Below, one piece after another: positions 19,756 to 28,958 of a DNA stretch of 64,000 bases. Origin of the DNA: Paraburkholderia hospita (GTDB lineage Bacteria; Pseudomonadota; Gammaproteobacteria; Burkholderiales; Burkholderiaceae); contig NZ_CP026107.1 of the NCBI RefSeq assembly GCF_002902965.1, positions 2,375,753 through 2,439,752 on the forward strand, given 5' to 3'. A program made the position numbers and the translations under genes. The notes beneath the pieces were generated by a model. It had not been told where the DNA came from. It searched no databases and worked only from the letters and a program-made list of their open reading frames with translations. Each line of letters opens with the position of its first letter. The stretch's first letter is position 1.

Positions 19756-20925
19756 TTATGCGTGATTGCCAGGCAGTTCGAGACGCGCCAGCTCCGCGAA
19801 ATATCGTGCGCCTGTCAGCAGGATATCGTCGTTGAAATCGTAGGTTGCGTTGTGCAAAGGCACGCCGCCCTTCTCCGCCGCGTCGCCGTTGCCAATGAAA
19901 ATAAAGTTACCGGGCACGGCCTGCAGGAACGCACCGAAGTCTTCGGAGATCATCATTGGCGGCACGTTGGCGTCGACGTTTTCTGCACCCGCGATATTGC
20001 GTGCCGCGCTCGCCGCCACATCGACGCATTGTGCGGAGTTCACCGTCGGCGCGAACTCGTGCGTGTATTCGAACGTGCAATCCGCACCGTGCGCCCGGCA
20101 GATGCCTTCGCTCACTTCCCGCATGCGCGTTTCGAGCAGCGTTTGCACTTCACGCGAATAACTGCGCGTATCGCCCTTGATAGTCACGTTCGACGGGATC
20201 ACGTTTCTGAGTCCATCCGTAATGAACTCCGTGCAAGAGATTACCGCTTGCAGACCCGGATCAAGATTGCGCGACACGATCGTCTGCAATGCGAGCACGA
20301 TCTGCGATGCGATGACGATGGGATCGTTGCCCATATGCGGACGCGCCGCGTGCGTGCCGCGTCCCTTGATGTGAATGACGAAGTTATCTTCGCTCGCCAT
20401 GATGCCGCCCGCGCGCGTCGCAAATGTTCCAGCGCGCATGCCGGGCATATTGTGTGCGCCGAAAATGGCATCGACGGGAAAACGCTCGAACAGTCCGTCC
20501 GCAATCATCGCTTTCGCACCGCGTCCATGTTCTTCCGCGGGCTGGAAGATGAAACGCACCGTGCCGTTGAAATCGCGCCGCTCGGCAAGCAGCCGCGCTG
20601 CGCCGAGAATCATCGACATATGCCCGTCGTGTCCGCACGCGTGCATCTTTCCCGGCGTACGCGATGCATGCGTGCGCGCGGGCGCGTGCTCCGTGATGTT
20701 CAACGCATCCATATCGGCGCGCAGTCCGATCGCACGCTTGCCGTCGCCGACCGTCAGATTCGCAACCAGCCCCGTTCCACCGATGCCGCGATGCACGTCG
20801 AGCCCCAAGGTCGCAAGAATGCTCGCGACATAGTCGGATGTGTTCACCTCTTCGAAACCCGTCTCGGGATATTGATGCAGATGCTGGCGCCAGCTCTTCA
20901 ATTGTCCCTGCAGCGTGCTTTCCAT
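19756..20925 (-). CDS. M20-family amidohydrolase (hippurate hydrolase-like)
   Basis: 389 residues from ATG 20925, with AAGGAC upstream. The metal-binding sequence of M20D peptidases is complete: MHACGHDGHMSMILGAA (dinuclear metal His/Asp), FIFQPAEEHGRGAKAMI (catalytic/bridging Glu pair), GAHNMPGM, and the late MISEDFGAFLQAVPG. It should hydrolyse N-acyl or related amide bonds of an amino acid in the cytoplasm, since no signal peptide is present. It follows diaminopropionate ammonia-lyase by 37 bases on the same strand. In E. coli the ygeX ammonia-lyase is likewise next to an M20 peptidase gene (ygeY), supporting a joint role. Confidence 0.9.
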   Translation of the reverse strand: MESTLQGQLKSWRQHLHQYPETGFEEVNTSDYVASILATLGLDVHRGIGGTGLVANLTVGDGKRAIGLRADMDALNITEHAPARTHASRTPGKMHACGHDGHMSMILGAARLLAERRDFNGTVRFIFQPAEEHGRGAKAMIADGLFERFPVDAIFGAHNMPGMRAGTFATRAGGIMASEDNFVIHIKGRGTHAARPHMGNDPIVIASQIVLALQTIVSRNLDPGLQAVISCTEFITDGLRNVIPSNVTIKGDTRSYSREVQTLLETRMREVSEGICRAHGADCTFEYTHEFAPTVNSAQCVDVAASAARNIAGAENVDANVPPMMISEDFGAFLQAVPGNFIFIGNGDAAEKGGVPLHNATYDFNDDILLTGARYFAELARLELPGNHA

Positions 20926-20962
20926 ATCGGTTGTCCTTGTCGATTGGATTCGGATGCGCCTG

Positions 20963-22183
20963 TTAGCGGACGCAGCTTTGCTTCCACGCCTGCTGACGCG
21001 CGGCCACGGCTTGCGCAGACTCGCCGACGAACTGCGCATAAGCGGCGGGCGCCGTCGCGCCTTCCGTGTTGATGACGAGCACGCGCGCGTTGCGATCCAG
21101 GCCTGCCGCGCGCGCGAATTCGTCGTTTCGCATCAATGCGCAAAGGCCTGCGAAGCCCGCCGCGCCCGATTCGCCAGCGACGAGCGGCGCATCGTCGCCC
21201 GCGCCCTTTGCGAGGTGGCGCATCGCATCGACTGCGTCGTCGTCATCGATCAGCATGAAATCGTCGATGCATTGCTCCAGGATCTTCCACGCGAGCGGCG
21301 ATGTTTCGCCGCAGGCGAGACCCGCCATCACGGAATCGACCGATCCCGTCGCTCGCGCTGCGTGTCCGGCGATAGCGCTCTGATACAGGCAATCCGCCTG
21401 GCGTGGCTCGACGACGATGAAGCGCGGCCTTTGCGCGCCACCGCGCTCCCAAAGATAACTCGCGACGCCCGCAGCAAGTCCGCCCACGCCGCCTTGCAAG
21501 AAGACATGTGTGAACGCAGGCGCATCCGTGGATTGCTCGATGATTTCAGCGGCAATCGTGCCGTAGCCCTGCATGACGTCGCGTGGAATGGCTTCATAGC
21601 CGTCATACGATGTATCCGAAACCACATGCCAGCCATTGTTCTTCGCGAGCGTCGCCGCGTGTGCGACCGATTCGTCGTAGTTGCCCGCAATGCGGACGAT
21701 GCGCGCGCCATACGCGGCAATCGCCTGTTCCCGCTCGGCGCTGACGTTCGCGTGCAGCACGATCACACAATGGCAACCGATACTCTGCGCAGCGGCCGCG
21801 AGCGCCTTGCCGTGATTGCCGTCCGTGGCACTGATGACGGTGAGATTGGCGAGCATCTCCGCATAGCGTCCTTCGATGAGCGCCTGCGGTTCGATGTCGT
21901 GCGCGTGCCATAGACGCATGACGAGACGCATCAACGCGATCGGCGCGCCCAGCGCCTTGAAGCTGCCCAGCGGCGAGCGGAACGACTCGTCCTTGACGCA
22001 CAGACGCGCGATGCCCAGTTGCGAAGCCGCCTCGGTTAGCTCCCACAGAGGCGTGGCTTGCTGGCTGATGAGTTCCCAGCCCGACAGCCATACGCGGCTT
22101 TGATCCGCTGACTCGACGTTGAGAATGGTCCGCAGCGTGTCCGGGTAGGCGAAGTGGATTGCCCGGGGATTGGAGATCAGCAT
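20963..22183 (-). CDS. dpaL: 2,3-Diaminopropionate ammonia-lyase
   Basis: 406 residues. PLP-dependent fold-II enzyme that converts 2,3-diaminopropionate to pyruvate and two ammonia. The Schiff-base lysine is K76 in SFRSPLGSFKALGA, and the phosphate-binding glycine loop is LQGGVGGLAAGVASY. Other family signatures are ISATDGNHGKALAAAAQ and the C-terminal ESGAAGFAGLCALM. Length matches E. coli YgeX (about 398). It is co-directional with the M20 amidohydrolase and divergent from an Lrp regulator, a layout expected for a substrate-induced catabolic operon. A threonine dehydratase-like relative is the main alternative. Confidence 0.88.
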   Translation of the reverse strand: MLISNPRAIHFAYPDTLRTILNVESADQSRVWLSGWELISQQATPLWELTEAASQLGIARLCVKDESFRSPLGSFKALGAPIALMRLVMRLWHAHDIEPQALIEGRYAEMLANLTVISATDGNHGKALAAAAQSIGCHCVIVLHANVSAEREQAIAAYGARIVRIAGNYDESVAHAATLAKNNGWHVVSDTSYDGYEAIPRDVMQGYGTIAAEIIEQSTDAPAFTHVFLQGGVGGLAAGVASYLWERGGAQRPRFIVVEPRQADCLYQSAIAGHAARATGSVDSVMAGLACGETSPLAWKILEQCIDDFMLIDDDDAVDAMRHLAKGAGDDAPLVAGESGAAGFAGLCALMRNDEFARAAGLDRNARVLVINTEGATAPAAYAQFVGESAQAVAARQQAWKQSCVR

Positions 22184-22202
22184 CCGTTGGTGCTCCAGAA
22201 AT

Positions 22203-22257
22203 CGGACCGCTCGACGGTCCGTTGATCAAAACTTGGTGAGCGCTTGTTTGCGCAAGC
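22203..22257. promoter_or_regulatory. Divergent control region with two inverted repeats (dpaL / lrp-like)
   Basis: The 173-bp gap between the two starts holds CGGACC-N7-GGTCCG (22203-22221) and GCTTG-N6-CAAGC (22242-22257). Both are plausible operators for the divergent Lrp-type regulator; which one is used cannot be told from sequence. Confidence 0.45.
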
Positions 22258-22356
22258 AATGATGAAATGATATTGCGCGACACCATCAATAAAGTCTCGA
22301 AGTTTGGCTGTATCGTGCAAAAATATCTCTCACATCACGACCCGCGACGCGAAATC

Positions 22357-22836
22357 ATGGCTACCCAACTCGACAACTTCGATCGCAAGCTTCTGATGGA
22401 AGTCCAGCGCGATGCGCAGATTCCCCAGACCGAACTCGGTGTGCGCGTCAATCTGTCGACGGCCGCCGTCAACCGGAGATTGCGCCGTCTCGCGGATGAA
22501 GGGGTGATCGACCGTTACTCGGCGATCGTCGCGCCCGAGAAAGTGGATTACCCGCTGACCATCGTCGCGAACGTCGAGGTCGAGAGCGAGCAGATCGATC
22601 TGCTCGACGCGATGAAACGCACTTTCGCGCAGTGTCCGCAGATTCAGCAGTGCTACTACGTCGCGGGCGAATGGGACTTCGTGCTGGTGATGACGGTACG
22701 CAACATGGACCAGTACACCGAACTCACGCGGCAACTCTTCTTTTCCAACAACAACGTCAAGCGCTTCAAGACGCTGGTGAGCATGAGCCGCGTGAAAGTG
22801 GGCTTGGGCGTGCCCGTCGATATCGTCGACGAATGA
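22357..22836 (+). CDS. Lrp/AsnC-family transcriptional regulator
   Basis: 159 residues from ATG 22357 (MATQLDNFDRKLLMEVQRD). The N-terminal helix-turn-helix reads TELGVRVNLSTAAVNRRLRRL, followed by VIDRYSAIVAPEKV and an RAM/ActD ligand-binding domain with QCYYVAGEWDFVLVM. It is divergent from the ammonia-lyase gene and is probably its activator, responding to the amino-acid substrate. Its stop is 4 bases from the convergent stop of the Liv-type binding-protein gene. The open frame extends 30 codons upstream through the promoter region; that extension is not supported. Confidence 0.9.
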   Translation: MATQLDNFDRKLLMEVQRDAQIPQTELGVRVNLSTAAVNRRLRRLADEGVIDRYSAIVAPEKVDYPLTIVANVEVESEQIDLLDAMKRTFAQCPQIQQCYYVAGEWDFVLVMTVRNMDQYTELTRQLFFSNNNVKRFKTLVSMSRVKVGLGVPVDIVDE

Positions 22837-22840
22837 GGGG

Positions 22841-23977
22841 TCAGCGCACCACGGAGCGGTCGGTCCAGTTGCCCTGATCGAACTGTCGAACGGTAATCGC
22901 ACCGTTACGGATATCGCCTTTCTCGTCGAACTGGATCGGACCCGTGACGCCGTCGAGCTTCGCCGCGCGCAGCTTCGGCAGATACGCTTTCGGATCGGTC
23001 GATCCCGCCGCCTGCATCGCGTTCGCAATCGCGATCACCGCGTCATACGCATACGGCGCGTACAACTGCACAGGCACGCCGAAGCGCTGTTCATAGCGCT
23101 TGAAGAACTCCGGCCCTTGCGGCATTTTGGCGGGCGGCACGCCTGCCAGCGTGCAGTACGTGTCGCTGCTCATCGACGCGCCCGCCAGCTTGATGAACTG
23201 CGGCGTGCACGCTTCATCGCCTGCAACGAACTTGACCTTCAGGCCAAGCTTCTGCGCTTGCTGCACGAATGCGGCGGCCTGCGTGTCGCCGCCCGTGAAC
23301 GCAATGCCGTCCGGTTGACGGCTCTTGATGGTCGTGAGAATCGCCATCCAGTTGGTCGTCTTGTCGGTGCCGTATTCGCGCGCGACCACGTTGCCGCCCG
23401 CCGCCTTGACCGCCTTTTCGACTTCGTCGGCAAGCCCCTGCCCATATGCCGTGCGGTCGTCGACGATCGCGATCTTGCGCGCGCCAAGATCGTGAACCAG
23501 ATACGTGCCGATCACCGTGCCCTGTCTCACGTCGTTGGCAACCATGCGGAACACGTTCGTGAAGCCTTGTTGCGTCAGTTTCGGATTGGTGGCCGATTCG
23601 GTGATCATCGGCACGCCTGCATCCGAGTAGATCTTCGATGCCGGAATCGACGTGCCCGAATTCGCGTGCCCAACGACGCCCGCTACGCCGTCGTCGATCA
23701 ATTTCTGCGCGACGGTCACCGCCGTTTTCGGATCGGCTGCATCGTCCTGCGAATCGAGGACGAACGTGACGCTCTGTCCATTGATGCGGATCTTCCGGCT
23801 GTTCAGATCCTCGATCGCGAGGCGCACGCCGTTTTCGTCGTCTTTGCCGATGTGCGACAGCTCGCCCGTCAAAGGCGAAACCTGTCCGATCTTCACAGTG
23901 AGATCCGCATGCGCCGCGAGCGGCTGCAATGCGAGCGCGGTGAGCGTCAGAAGCGATAGGGGTCGAAGTGTTTGCAT
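22841..23977 (-). CDS. Branched-chain amino-acid-type periplasmic binding protein (LivJ/LivK family)
   Basis: 378 residues from ATG 23977. Sec signal MQTLRPLSLLTLTALALQPLAAHA, then the canonical LTVKIGQVSPLTGELSHIGKDDENG and DDAADPKTAVTVAQKLIDDGVAGVVGHANSGTS (shortened here). These are Peripla_BP_6 features. No permease or ATPase genes accompany it, so it is an orphan receptor that must borrow a transporter or serve sensing. Convergent with the Lrp gene and close to the diaminopropionate genes, so its ligand may be the same amino acid; this is inference. Confidence 0.9.
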   Translation of the reverse strand: MQTLRPLSLLTLTALALQPLAAHADLTVKIGQVSPLTGELSHIGKDDENGVRLAIEDLNSRKIRINGQSVTFVLDSQDDAADPKTAVTVAQKLIDDGVAGVVGHANSGTSIPASKIYSDAGVPMITESATNPKLTQQGFTNVFRMVANDVRQGTVIGTYLVHDLGARKIAIVDDRTAYGQGLADEVEKAVKAAGGNVVAREYGTDKTTNWMAILTTIKSRQPDGIAFTGGDTQAAAFVQQAQKLGLKVKFVAGDEACTPQFIKLAGASMSSDTYCTLAGVPPAKMPQGPEFFKRYEQRFGVPVQLYAPYAYDAVIAIANAMQAAGSTDPKAYLPKLRAAKLDGVTGPIQFDEKGDIRNGAITVRQFDQGNWTDRSVVR

Positions 23978-24333
23978 GGTCGTCAGCTTGAAGAGTGGGC
24001 TCGCGCTCGGGGATGGACGTTCTCGCCATCCGGGTTTGGCCTTGGGCTGCTTTACAAGGTTGTATCGATCGTATTCGCGCGCCCTGATAGCCAAAATTTG
24101 CAGCCCGCCCGTTCCCGCAAAATCCAGTCGATACAGCGGACGTTCGAGAGATTTTTTATCGCACCGCCGGTTTTTGCCTGATTCCGCCTGGATCGAGCCT
24201 GATTTCGGCCGAAGCAGGCACCCTCATTCTTCGCTAATTCCCCGTCTATACGATGCACGTCATTCGCTAGTGAAGTCCGTCATCACCGATCCGAAAACAT
24301 TTCGTCTGACGCATTCGTCTGAAGGAGATCATC
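23978..24333. other. 356-bp divergent intergenic region
   Basis: Contains the promoters of the leftward binding-protein gene and the rightward membrane-protein gene. A 9-bp direct repeat, TTCGTCTGA at 24301-24309 and 24314-24322, lies just before the rightward ribosome-binding site. No credible ORF or RNA gene was seen. Confidence 0.5.
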
Positions 24334-24858
24334 ATGTCATTCGCAGCCATCATTCACGGTACGCCCATCTGGGTTTGGGTGTTGCTCGTCTACCTGCTTT
24401 CGCGCGGGTTCAAGGCCATGAACAGCGGCACCGCGCCGCTTTCCCGCCTGGCCATCGTGCCGCTCGTCTTCGCGGTCTGGGGCATTGCGCACCTGGTGAC
24501 AGACCCGCTGACAGGTTGGGCCGACGCGATCGTCTGGGTGGTCGCCGCGCTGGCGGGCGTCGCGGGTGGCGTGTTCATGGCGAGCCGCACGCGCTTCATC
24601 GTCGATCCGATCGCGAACACCGTGATGCTGCCCGGTTCCATGCTGCCGCTGGCGCTGATCGTCATCACCTTCGCGGCCAAGTTCTGGCTCGGCGTCGAGC
24701 TGGCGACGGCAACCAGTCTCGCGTCGCTCGGCACGTATATGTTGATCAGTGCAGCCGTATCAGGTGCCGTCGCAGGGATGTTCGCCGGTCGTTTCCTGAC
24801 CTACTGGCGAGCCATGAGCGCGCGCCGCATTCTCCGGACCTGCTCGCAAGGCGCGTAA
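24334..24858 (+). CDS. Small multi-pass inner-membrane protein (DUF6622-like)
   Basis: 174 residues with a good ribosome-binding site (GAAGGAG, 8 bases upstream). Four to five hydrophobic segments: about 10-25, 38-55, 65-82, 100-120 and 130-155. The opening HGTPIWVWVLLVYLLSRGFKAM matches a family of uncharacterised Proteobacterial membrane proteins. No catalytic motif was recognised. It stands alone, between divergent and co-directional neighbours, and no function is proposed. Confidence 0.75.
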   Translation: MSFAAIIHGTPIWVWVLLVYLLSRGFKAMNSGTAPLSRLAIVPLVFAVWGIAHLVTDPLTGWADAIVWVVAALAGVAGGVFMASRTRFIVDPIANTVMLPGSMLPLALIVITFAAKFWLGVELATATSLASLGTYMLISAAVSGAVAGMFAGRFLTYWRAMSARRILRTCSQGA

Positions 24859-25055
24859 GCGAGGGAATCTGGGAAGCGGGCACGTCCGTTGCGCCCCACG
24901 ACTCCGACAAAAATATCGCCATACTTGTTACTCCCAGCGTTCGCTTTCCGGGTCCAGACTGTCTCACGGCAAGCAACGCGCGATGAACAACCAACGAAGC
25001 CGTGCCTCATCCCCGAGGCGCGGCAACTTGTTCAAATCAGGAGGTCGCAAGCGCC

Positions 25056-25841
25056 ATGACTACATCGGACGAAAACGGAAGCAAATGCGGACAACGGGCG
25101 ATGCGCACACCACCCGTCGTATCGTCGCAAGAATGGGAAACCGCGCGCGAGCAATTGCTCGTGAAGGAAAAAGCCCACACGCGAGCCCGCGACGCCCTCG
25201 CCGCCGAACGCCGCCGCATGCCGTGGATGACCGTCGACAAGACCTACGCATTCGAAGGGCCATCGGGCAAGCTCAGTCTGCCCGATCTGTTCGACGGCCG
25301 GCGTCAACTGATCGTGTATCGCGCGTTTTATGAACCGGGCGTGTTTGGATGGCCCGAGCATGCGTGTCGCGGATGCTCGATGGTGGCCGACCAGGTCGCT
25401 CATATCGCCCACCTGAACGCCCGCGACACGACGCTCGTTTTCGTTTCGCGCGCGCCTCAGGCGGACATCGCGCGGCTGAAGGCGCGTATGGGCTGGCAGA
25501 TCCCTTGGTTCACGATCACGGACAGCTTCGACACCGACTTCGGCGTCGGCGAATGGCACGGCACGAACGTGTTTTATCGCGACGACAACCGGATATTCCG
25601 CACCTACTTCATCAACAATCGCGGCGACGAGCAGATGGGCGGCACGTGGAACTATCTCGACATCACGCCGCTCGGCAGGCAAGAGGTCTGGGAAGATTCG
25701 CCCGAAGGCTATCCGCAGACGCCGACCTACAAGTGGTGGAACTGGCACGACAGCTATGTCGACGACGCGCCGCCCGACAGGAAGTGGGTCGAGGTGTCGG
25801 ACGCGGGCGAGGCGGCATTCAGGAACAAGCCTGAGACGTGA
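25056..25841 (+). CDS. DUF899 thioredoxin-fold protein
   Basis: 261 residues from ATG 25056, with AGGAGG at 25039-25044. The family opening (VVSSQEWETAREQLLVKEKA, RRRMPWMTVDKTYAFEGPSG) and core (LFDGRRQLIVYRAFYEPGVFG) are clear, and it carries a CxxC-like pair in HACRGCSMVADQV, positioned as in thioredoxin/peroxiredoxin folds. The C-terminal YKWWNWHDSY is also typical. Members are cytoplasmic and presumed redox proteins, without an established reaction. The longer frame from 25002 lacks a ribosome-binding site. Convergent with the following lipoprotein gene (13-bp gap). Confidence 0.85.
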   Translation: MTTSDENGSKCGQRAMRTPPVVSSQEWETAREQLLVKEKAHTRARDALAAERRRMPWMTVDKTYAFEGPSGKLSLPDLFDGRRQLIVYRAFYEPGVFGWPEHACRGCSMVADQVAHIAHLNARDTTLVFVSRAPQADIARLKARMGWQIPWFTITDSFDTDFGVGEWHGTNVFYRDDNRIFRTYFINNRGDEQMGGTWNYLDITPLGRQEVWEDSPEGYPQTPTYKWWNWHDSYVDDAPPDRKWVEVSDAGEAAFRNKPET

Positions 25842-25854
25842 GCGCCGGGCCGCG

Positions 25855-26457
25855 TCACCTGTCGATCTGCTTCACCGTGACCACTTCCGGCCTGCCCGCC
25901 GCTTCGCCGTTGCGCAGTTTCACGCGCCAGCTTCCGTATCCGGCAAACGGAAACTGCGCAAACGCGCTTTTGACGAGCCATGGAATGTGATGCAGCGCGT
26001 CGGCATTGCGGTCGCGGCTCGTCGCCGTGACCTTGTAGACTTCCTTGCCGGTCGCGGCGTCGAAGAGGCGCAAGGTCATCGAATGTTGATACTCGCGCCC
26101 GAAGAGCGAGAAGCCTGGCTTCGCAACGCCATTGCAGGCTGAATCCGCGCAGTCGCCCGCGATCACGCCGACTGCGGCCGGCCGCGTATCGTACGCAAGC
26201 GAGAGCATATAGCTCGCGCGCTCCGCCGATCGATCGACAAGCCCGTAATTGCCAAGCTCGCTGTGAATCAGCGCCTCGTACTGCTCGCGCGCGGCGCCCG
26301 TTTCCTGCGACGGCGTCTGCACGATCGCATAGGTGCGCTCGCCCTGTAGCACGACGGGCGTTCCCGACACCTGAACGTCCGTCGTCACGCCCGCGCATCC
26401 GGCGAGACCCGCCACGCTCGCGACAACGACGGCAGCACCACATAGCGTCTTCTTCAC
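25855..26457 (-). CDS. DUF4136-like lipoprotein
   Basis: 200 residues from GTG 26457, chosen because it begins a lipoprotein signal (MKKTLCGAAVVVASVAGLAGC, lipid Cys21). A TTG at 26517 in the same frame overlaps the end of the upstream kinase gene, but it would add 20 residues before the signal. The mature part contains ERTYAIVQTPSQETGAAREQYEALIHSEL, (split) a pattern seen in DUF4136 outer-membrane-associated lipoproteins. It follows the CHASE2 kinase gene by 56 bases on the same strand, so it could be the last gene of that operon and an envelope component of the same sensory system. Confidence 0.75.
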   Translation of the reverse strand: MKKTLCGAAVVVASVAGLAGCAGVTTDVQVSGTPVVLQGERTYAIVQTPSQETGAAREQYEALIHSELGNYGLVDRSAERASYMLSLAYDTRPAAVGVIAGDCADSACNGVAKPGFSLFGREYQHSMTLRLFDAATGKEVYKVTATSRDRNADALHHIPWLVKSAFAQFPFAGYGSWRVKLRNGEAAGRPEVVTVKQIDR

Positions 26458-26513
26458 GTTCTTCTCGCTTCGATCGAATACAGATTCATGTGCGCATTGA
26501 GCGCTCGAGTTGT

Positions 26514-28958
26514 TCAAGCGTTCGTCTCATCGAGCGCGGGCAGCGTGATCGTGAACGCCGTGCCTTGCCCGAGCGCGCTTTCCACGTGCACATCGCCGCC
26601 GTGCCGCGTCACAACGGCTTTCACGAAAGCCATGCCAAGCCCCGTACCCGTCGCTTCTGGCCGTTCGACCTCGTGAAAGCGTTGAAACCGTTCGAACAGA
26701 TGCGCCTGGTTTTCGGCCGACATCCCGTAGCCTTCGTCGCGGACCGTGCAGCGCACCCGCGCCGGCCATTCGCCCGACGCAGGTTCATCCTGCGCGACCG
26801 TGCACGTAATACGCGTTTCGGGTGGGCTATATTTCACAGCGTTGTTCAGGATGTTGACGAGCGCGCGCGTCATCAGTGAGCGGTCCGCGTTGATCCAGTG
26901 GCCGTCGCCCTGTTCGTCGTACGCGGCTTCAAGGCGAATGTGCCTGGCTTGCGCCTGAGGCCACACTTCATCGCTTGCGTCGATTACGAGTTCGACGAGA
27001 CTCACGGGTTCGAACGAATAAGCCTGGGATTCGGCGCGCGCCAGTTGCACGAAATCGTCGGCGAGCATCAAGGCCCGCTGCGCGTATCGCTCGACCCGGT
27101 TCAGCAATTCGCGCAAGCGTTCGGAGTCGGGCGTGCGCGCGCGTTCGAGTTCGACGAGCGCAAGGATCGATGCCTGCGGCGAACGCATGTCATGCGACAG
27201 CAGACGCAACGCGTCTTCGCGCAGCCGTTCGGCTGCGTGCACGGCTGTCACGTCGACAAGACCCGCGATCCATCCGATCACCACGCCTTGCGCATCAGTG
27301 CACTTCGCGTAACGCAACAGATGATCGCGCTGGTTGCGATCGCGGACCTCGATGCCCCGCTCCATCATCTCCGCGAAAGCGATGCGGCCGGGATCGAGCA
27401 GCGCGGGCCAATGCGTGCGTCCGAGCGCATCGGCCTCCGCGCGGGAACCGATCGCCTTCACGAATGCAAGATCGCCAAGCACGTGGCGCAGTTGCGTGCC
27501 TTCAGGCGTCGCCGCGCCGAGCCGCTCGAAATACGCCTTCGCCGCGTGGTTCGCGATCAGCACGACACCATGCACGTCGCTGACGAGAATCGGCTCCGGC
27601 ACGCTATCGAGGCTATTCCACACGAAGCGCTTCATGTCCTGCACGCGGCGCGCCGCCTGCGCCATCAGCGCCATCTGCTGCGCGAGCGCGTCGCCGCGAA
27701 ATTCACGGCTGCGTTGCGGCGCTTCGGGCAACAGATGCGGCTCGTCGGCGAGGCGCTGCAGTTCCTTGCGCAGATACGACATCGTCATTTCGAGCCGCCG
27801 CCAGTTCCAGATCGGATAAACGGCCGCCAGTCCAACGATCGCAGGCACGGGCGACATCCATAACCGCATGCCGTAAAGCAGCGCCGCGCTGAGACCGAGC
27901 ATCGTTGCGCAGAGCACGATCGTCATCAGCAGCGAGCGCAGCGGCGACAGCACGAGCAGGCCCGCGAGCAGCACGCCGAGCGGCACCAGCGACACCGCGA
28001 ACACCCACAGTCCGTTGACGGGATCGATCGCGCGGCCTGTCACGAGCGTATCGAGCACGTTCGCATGAATGTAGACGCCGGGCAGCGGCCCGAGCCGGCC
28101 CGACACAGGCGTCGAGAACCGGTCGTAGAGGCCCGATGCCGTCACGCCGATCAGCACGATCTTGCCGCGCAGCATGTCGCGCGGCACGTCGCCCGCAAGC
28201 ACACTGGCAAACGACACCTTCGGATAGGTCTGCGCGAGCGGGCTGAACGGGATCAGTACGCGTGCTTCGTCATTGCCTGCGATCGAGGTGCGGTCGGGCA
28301 CGTCCGCTGCAACGCTCGCGGGATGCGCCAGCTTCACCATGCCGCCCTTGATCGCGCGCCATACGGACACCATCAACTGCGGCCAGCGCATATGCGCGTC
28401 GCCTTCGAACAGCGCGACACTGCGCACGATGCCATCGGCGTCCACTTCGAGGTTGATATGGCCGAGTCCCGCAGCGGCGCTCGCGAGCGGCTCGACCGGC
28501 TTGACGGCGACGCGCTCGCCGTTGGCATCCGCGGGAGAAAGGAGAATCGGTAGATACGTCGGCGTCGCGGCGACCGCGCGCGCCAGTTGCGCGTCGTCCG
28601 GCGCGGGCTCGGTGAAGAGCACGTCGTAGACCACGGCCGCCGGTTTGGCCTTCGCGATTTCGTCGAGCAGTTGCGCATGCACGGCGCGTGGCCAGGGCCA
28701 ACGGCCGAGCCGCGCAATGCTCGCATTGTCGATTTCGACGACGGCGACATCGGGCAGCACCGGTTGCGCACGCAAGCGCAGGAAGCCGTCATAGACGAGA
28801 TGATCGACACTCGCCGTCAGCCTGCCGAGCGAGCCGGCGAGAATCACCAGGATGCCGAGGCAGCCGATGCACAGCCATTCGAACAGGAAGCGGCGCCCGA
28901 CTGGCCGCCCAAGACGTATGCGCGGATCGAAACTCATGCGCGGGCCGCTGGTGGTCAT
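26514..28958 (-). CDS. CHASE2-domain sensor histidine kinase
   Basis: About 814 residues. One TM (about 28-48) precedes a large extracytoplasmic CHASE2 domain (about 55-310; VAVVEIDNASIARLGRWPWPR is the family signature). Three TMs (about 315-385) follow, then a PAS domain (about 445-570), HisKA with H590 in LLSHDMRSPQASILAL, and HATPase (about 690-810; NILNNAVKYSPP, GYGMS, GTGLGMAFVKAVV). All kinase motifs are intact. ATG 28958 overlaps the stop of the FecR gene (TGATG); a GTG one codon earlier is also possible. Probably phosphorylates the response regulator at the head of the operon. Confidence 0.92.
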   Translation of the reverse strand: MTTSGPRMSFDPRIRLGRPVGRRFLFEWLCIGCLGILVILAGSLGRLTASVDHLVYDGFLRLRAQPVLPDVAVVEIDNASIARLGRWPWPRAVHAQLLDEIAKAKPAAVVYDVLFTEPAPDDAQLARAVAATPTYLPILLSPADANGERVAVKPVEPLASAAAGLGHINLEVDADGIVRSVALFEGDAHMRWPQLMVSVWRAIKGGMVKLAHPASVAADVPDRTSIAGNDEARVLIPFSPLAQTYPKVSFASVLAGDVPRDMLRGKIVLIGVTASGLYDRFSTPVSGRLGPLPGVYIHANVLDTLVTGRAIDPVNGLWVFAVSLVPLGVLLAGLLVLSPLRSLLMTIVLCATMLGLSAALLYGMRLWMSPVPAIVGLAAVYPIWNWRRLEMTMSYLRKELQRLADEPHLLPEAPQRSREFRGDALAQQMALMAQAARRVQDMKRFVWNSLDSVPEPILVSDVHGVVLIANHAAKAYFERLGAATPEGTQLRHVLGDLAFVKAIGSRAEADALGRTHWPALLDPGRIAFAEMMERGIEVRDRNQRDHLLRYAKCTDAQGVVIGWIAGLVDVTAVHAAERLREDALRLLSHDMRSPQASILALVELERARTPDSERLRELLNRVERYAQRALMLADDFVQLARAESQAYSFEPVSLVELVIDASDEVWPQAQARHIRLEAAYDEQGDGHWINADRSLMTRALVNILNNAVKYSPPETRITCTVAQDEPASGEWPARVRCTVRDEGYGMSAENQAHLFERFQRFHEVERPEATGTGLGMAFVKAVVTRHGGDVHVESALGQGTAFTITLPALDETNA

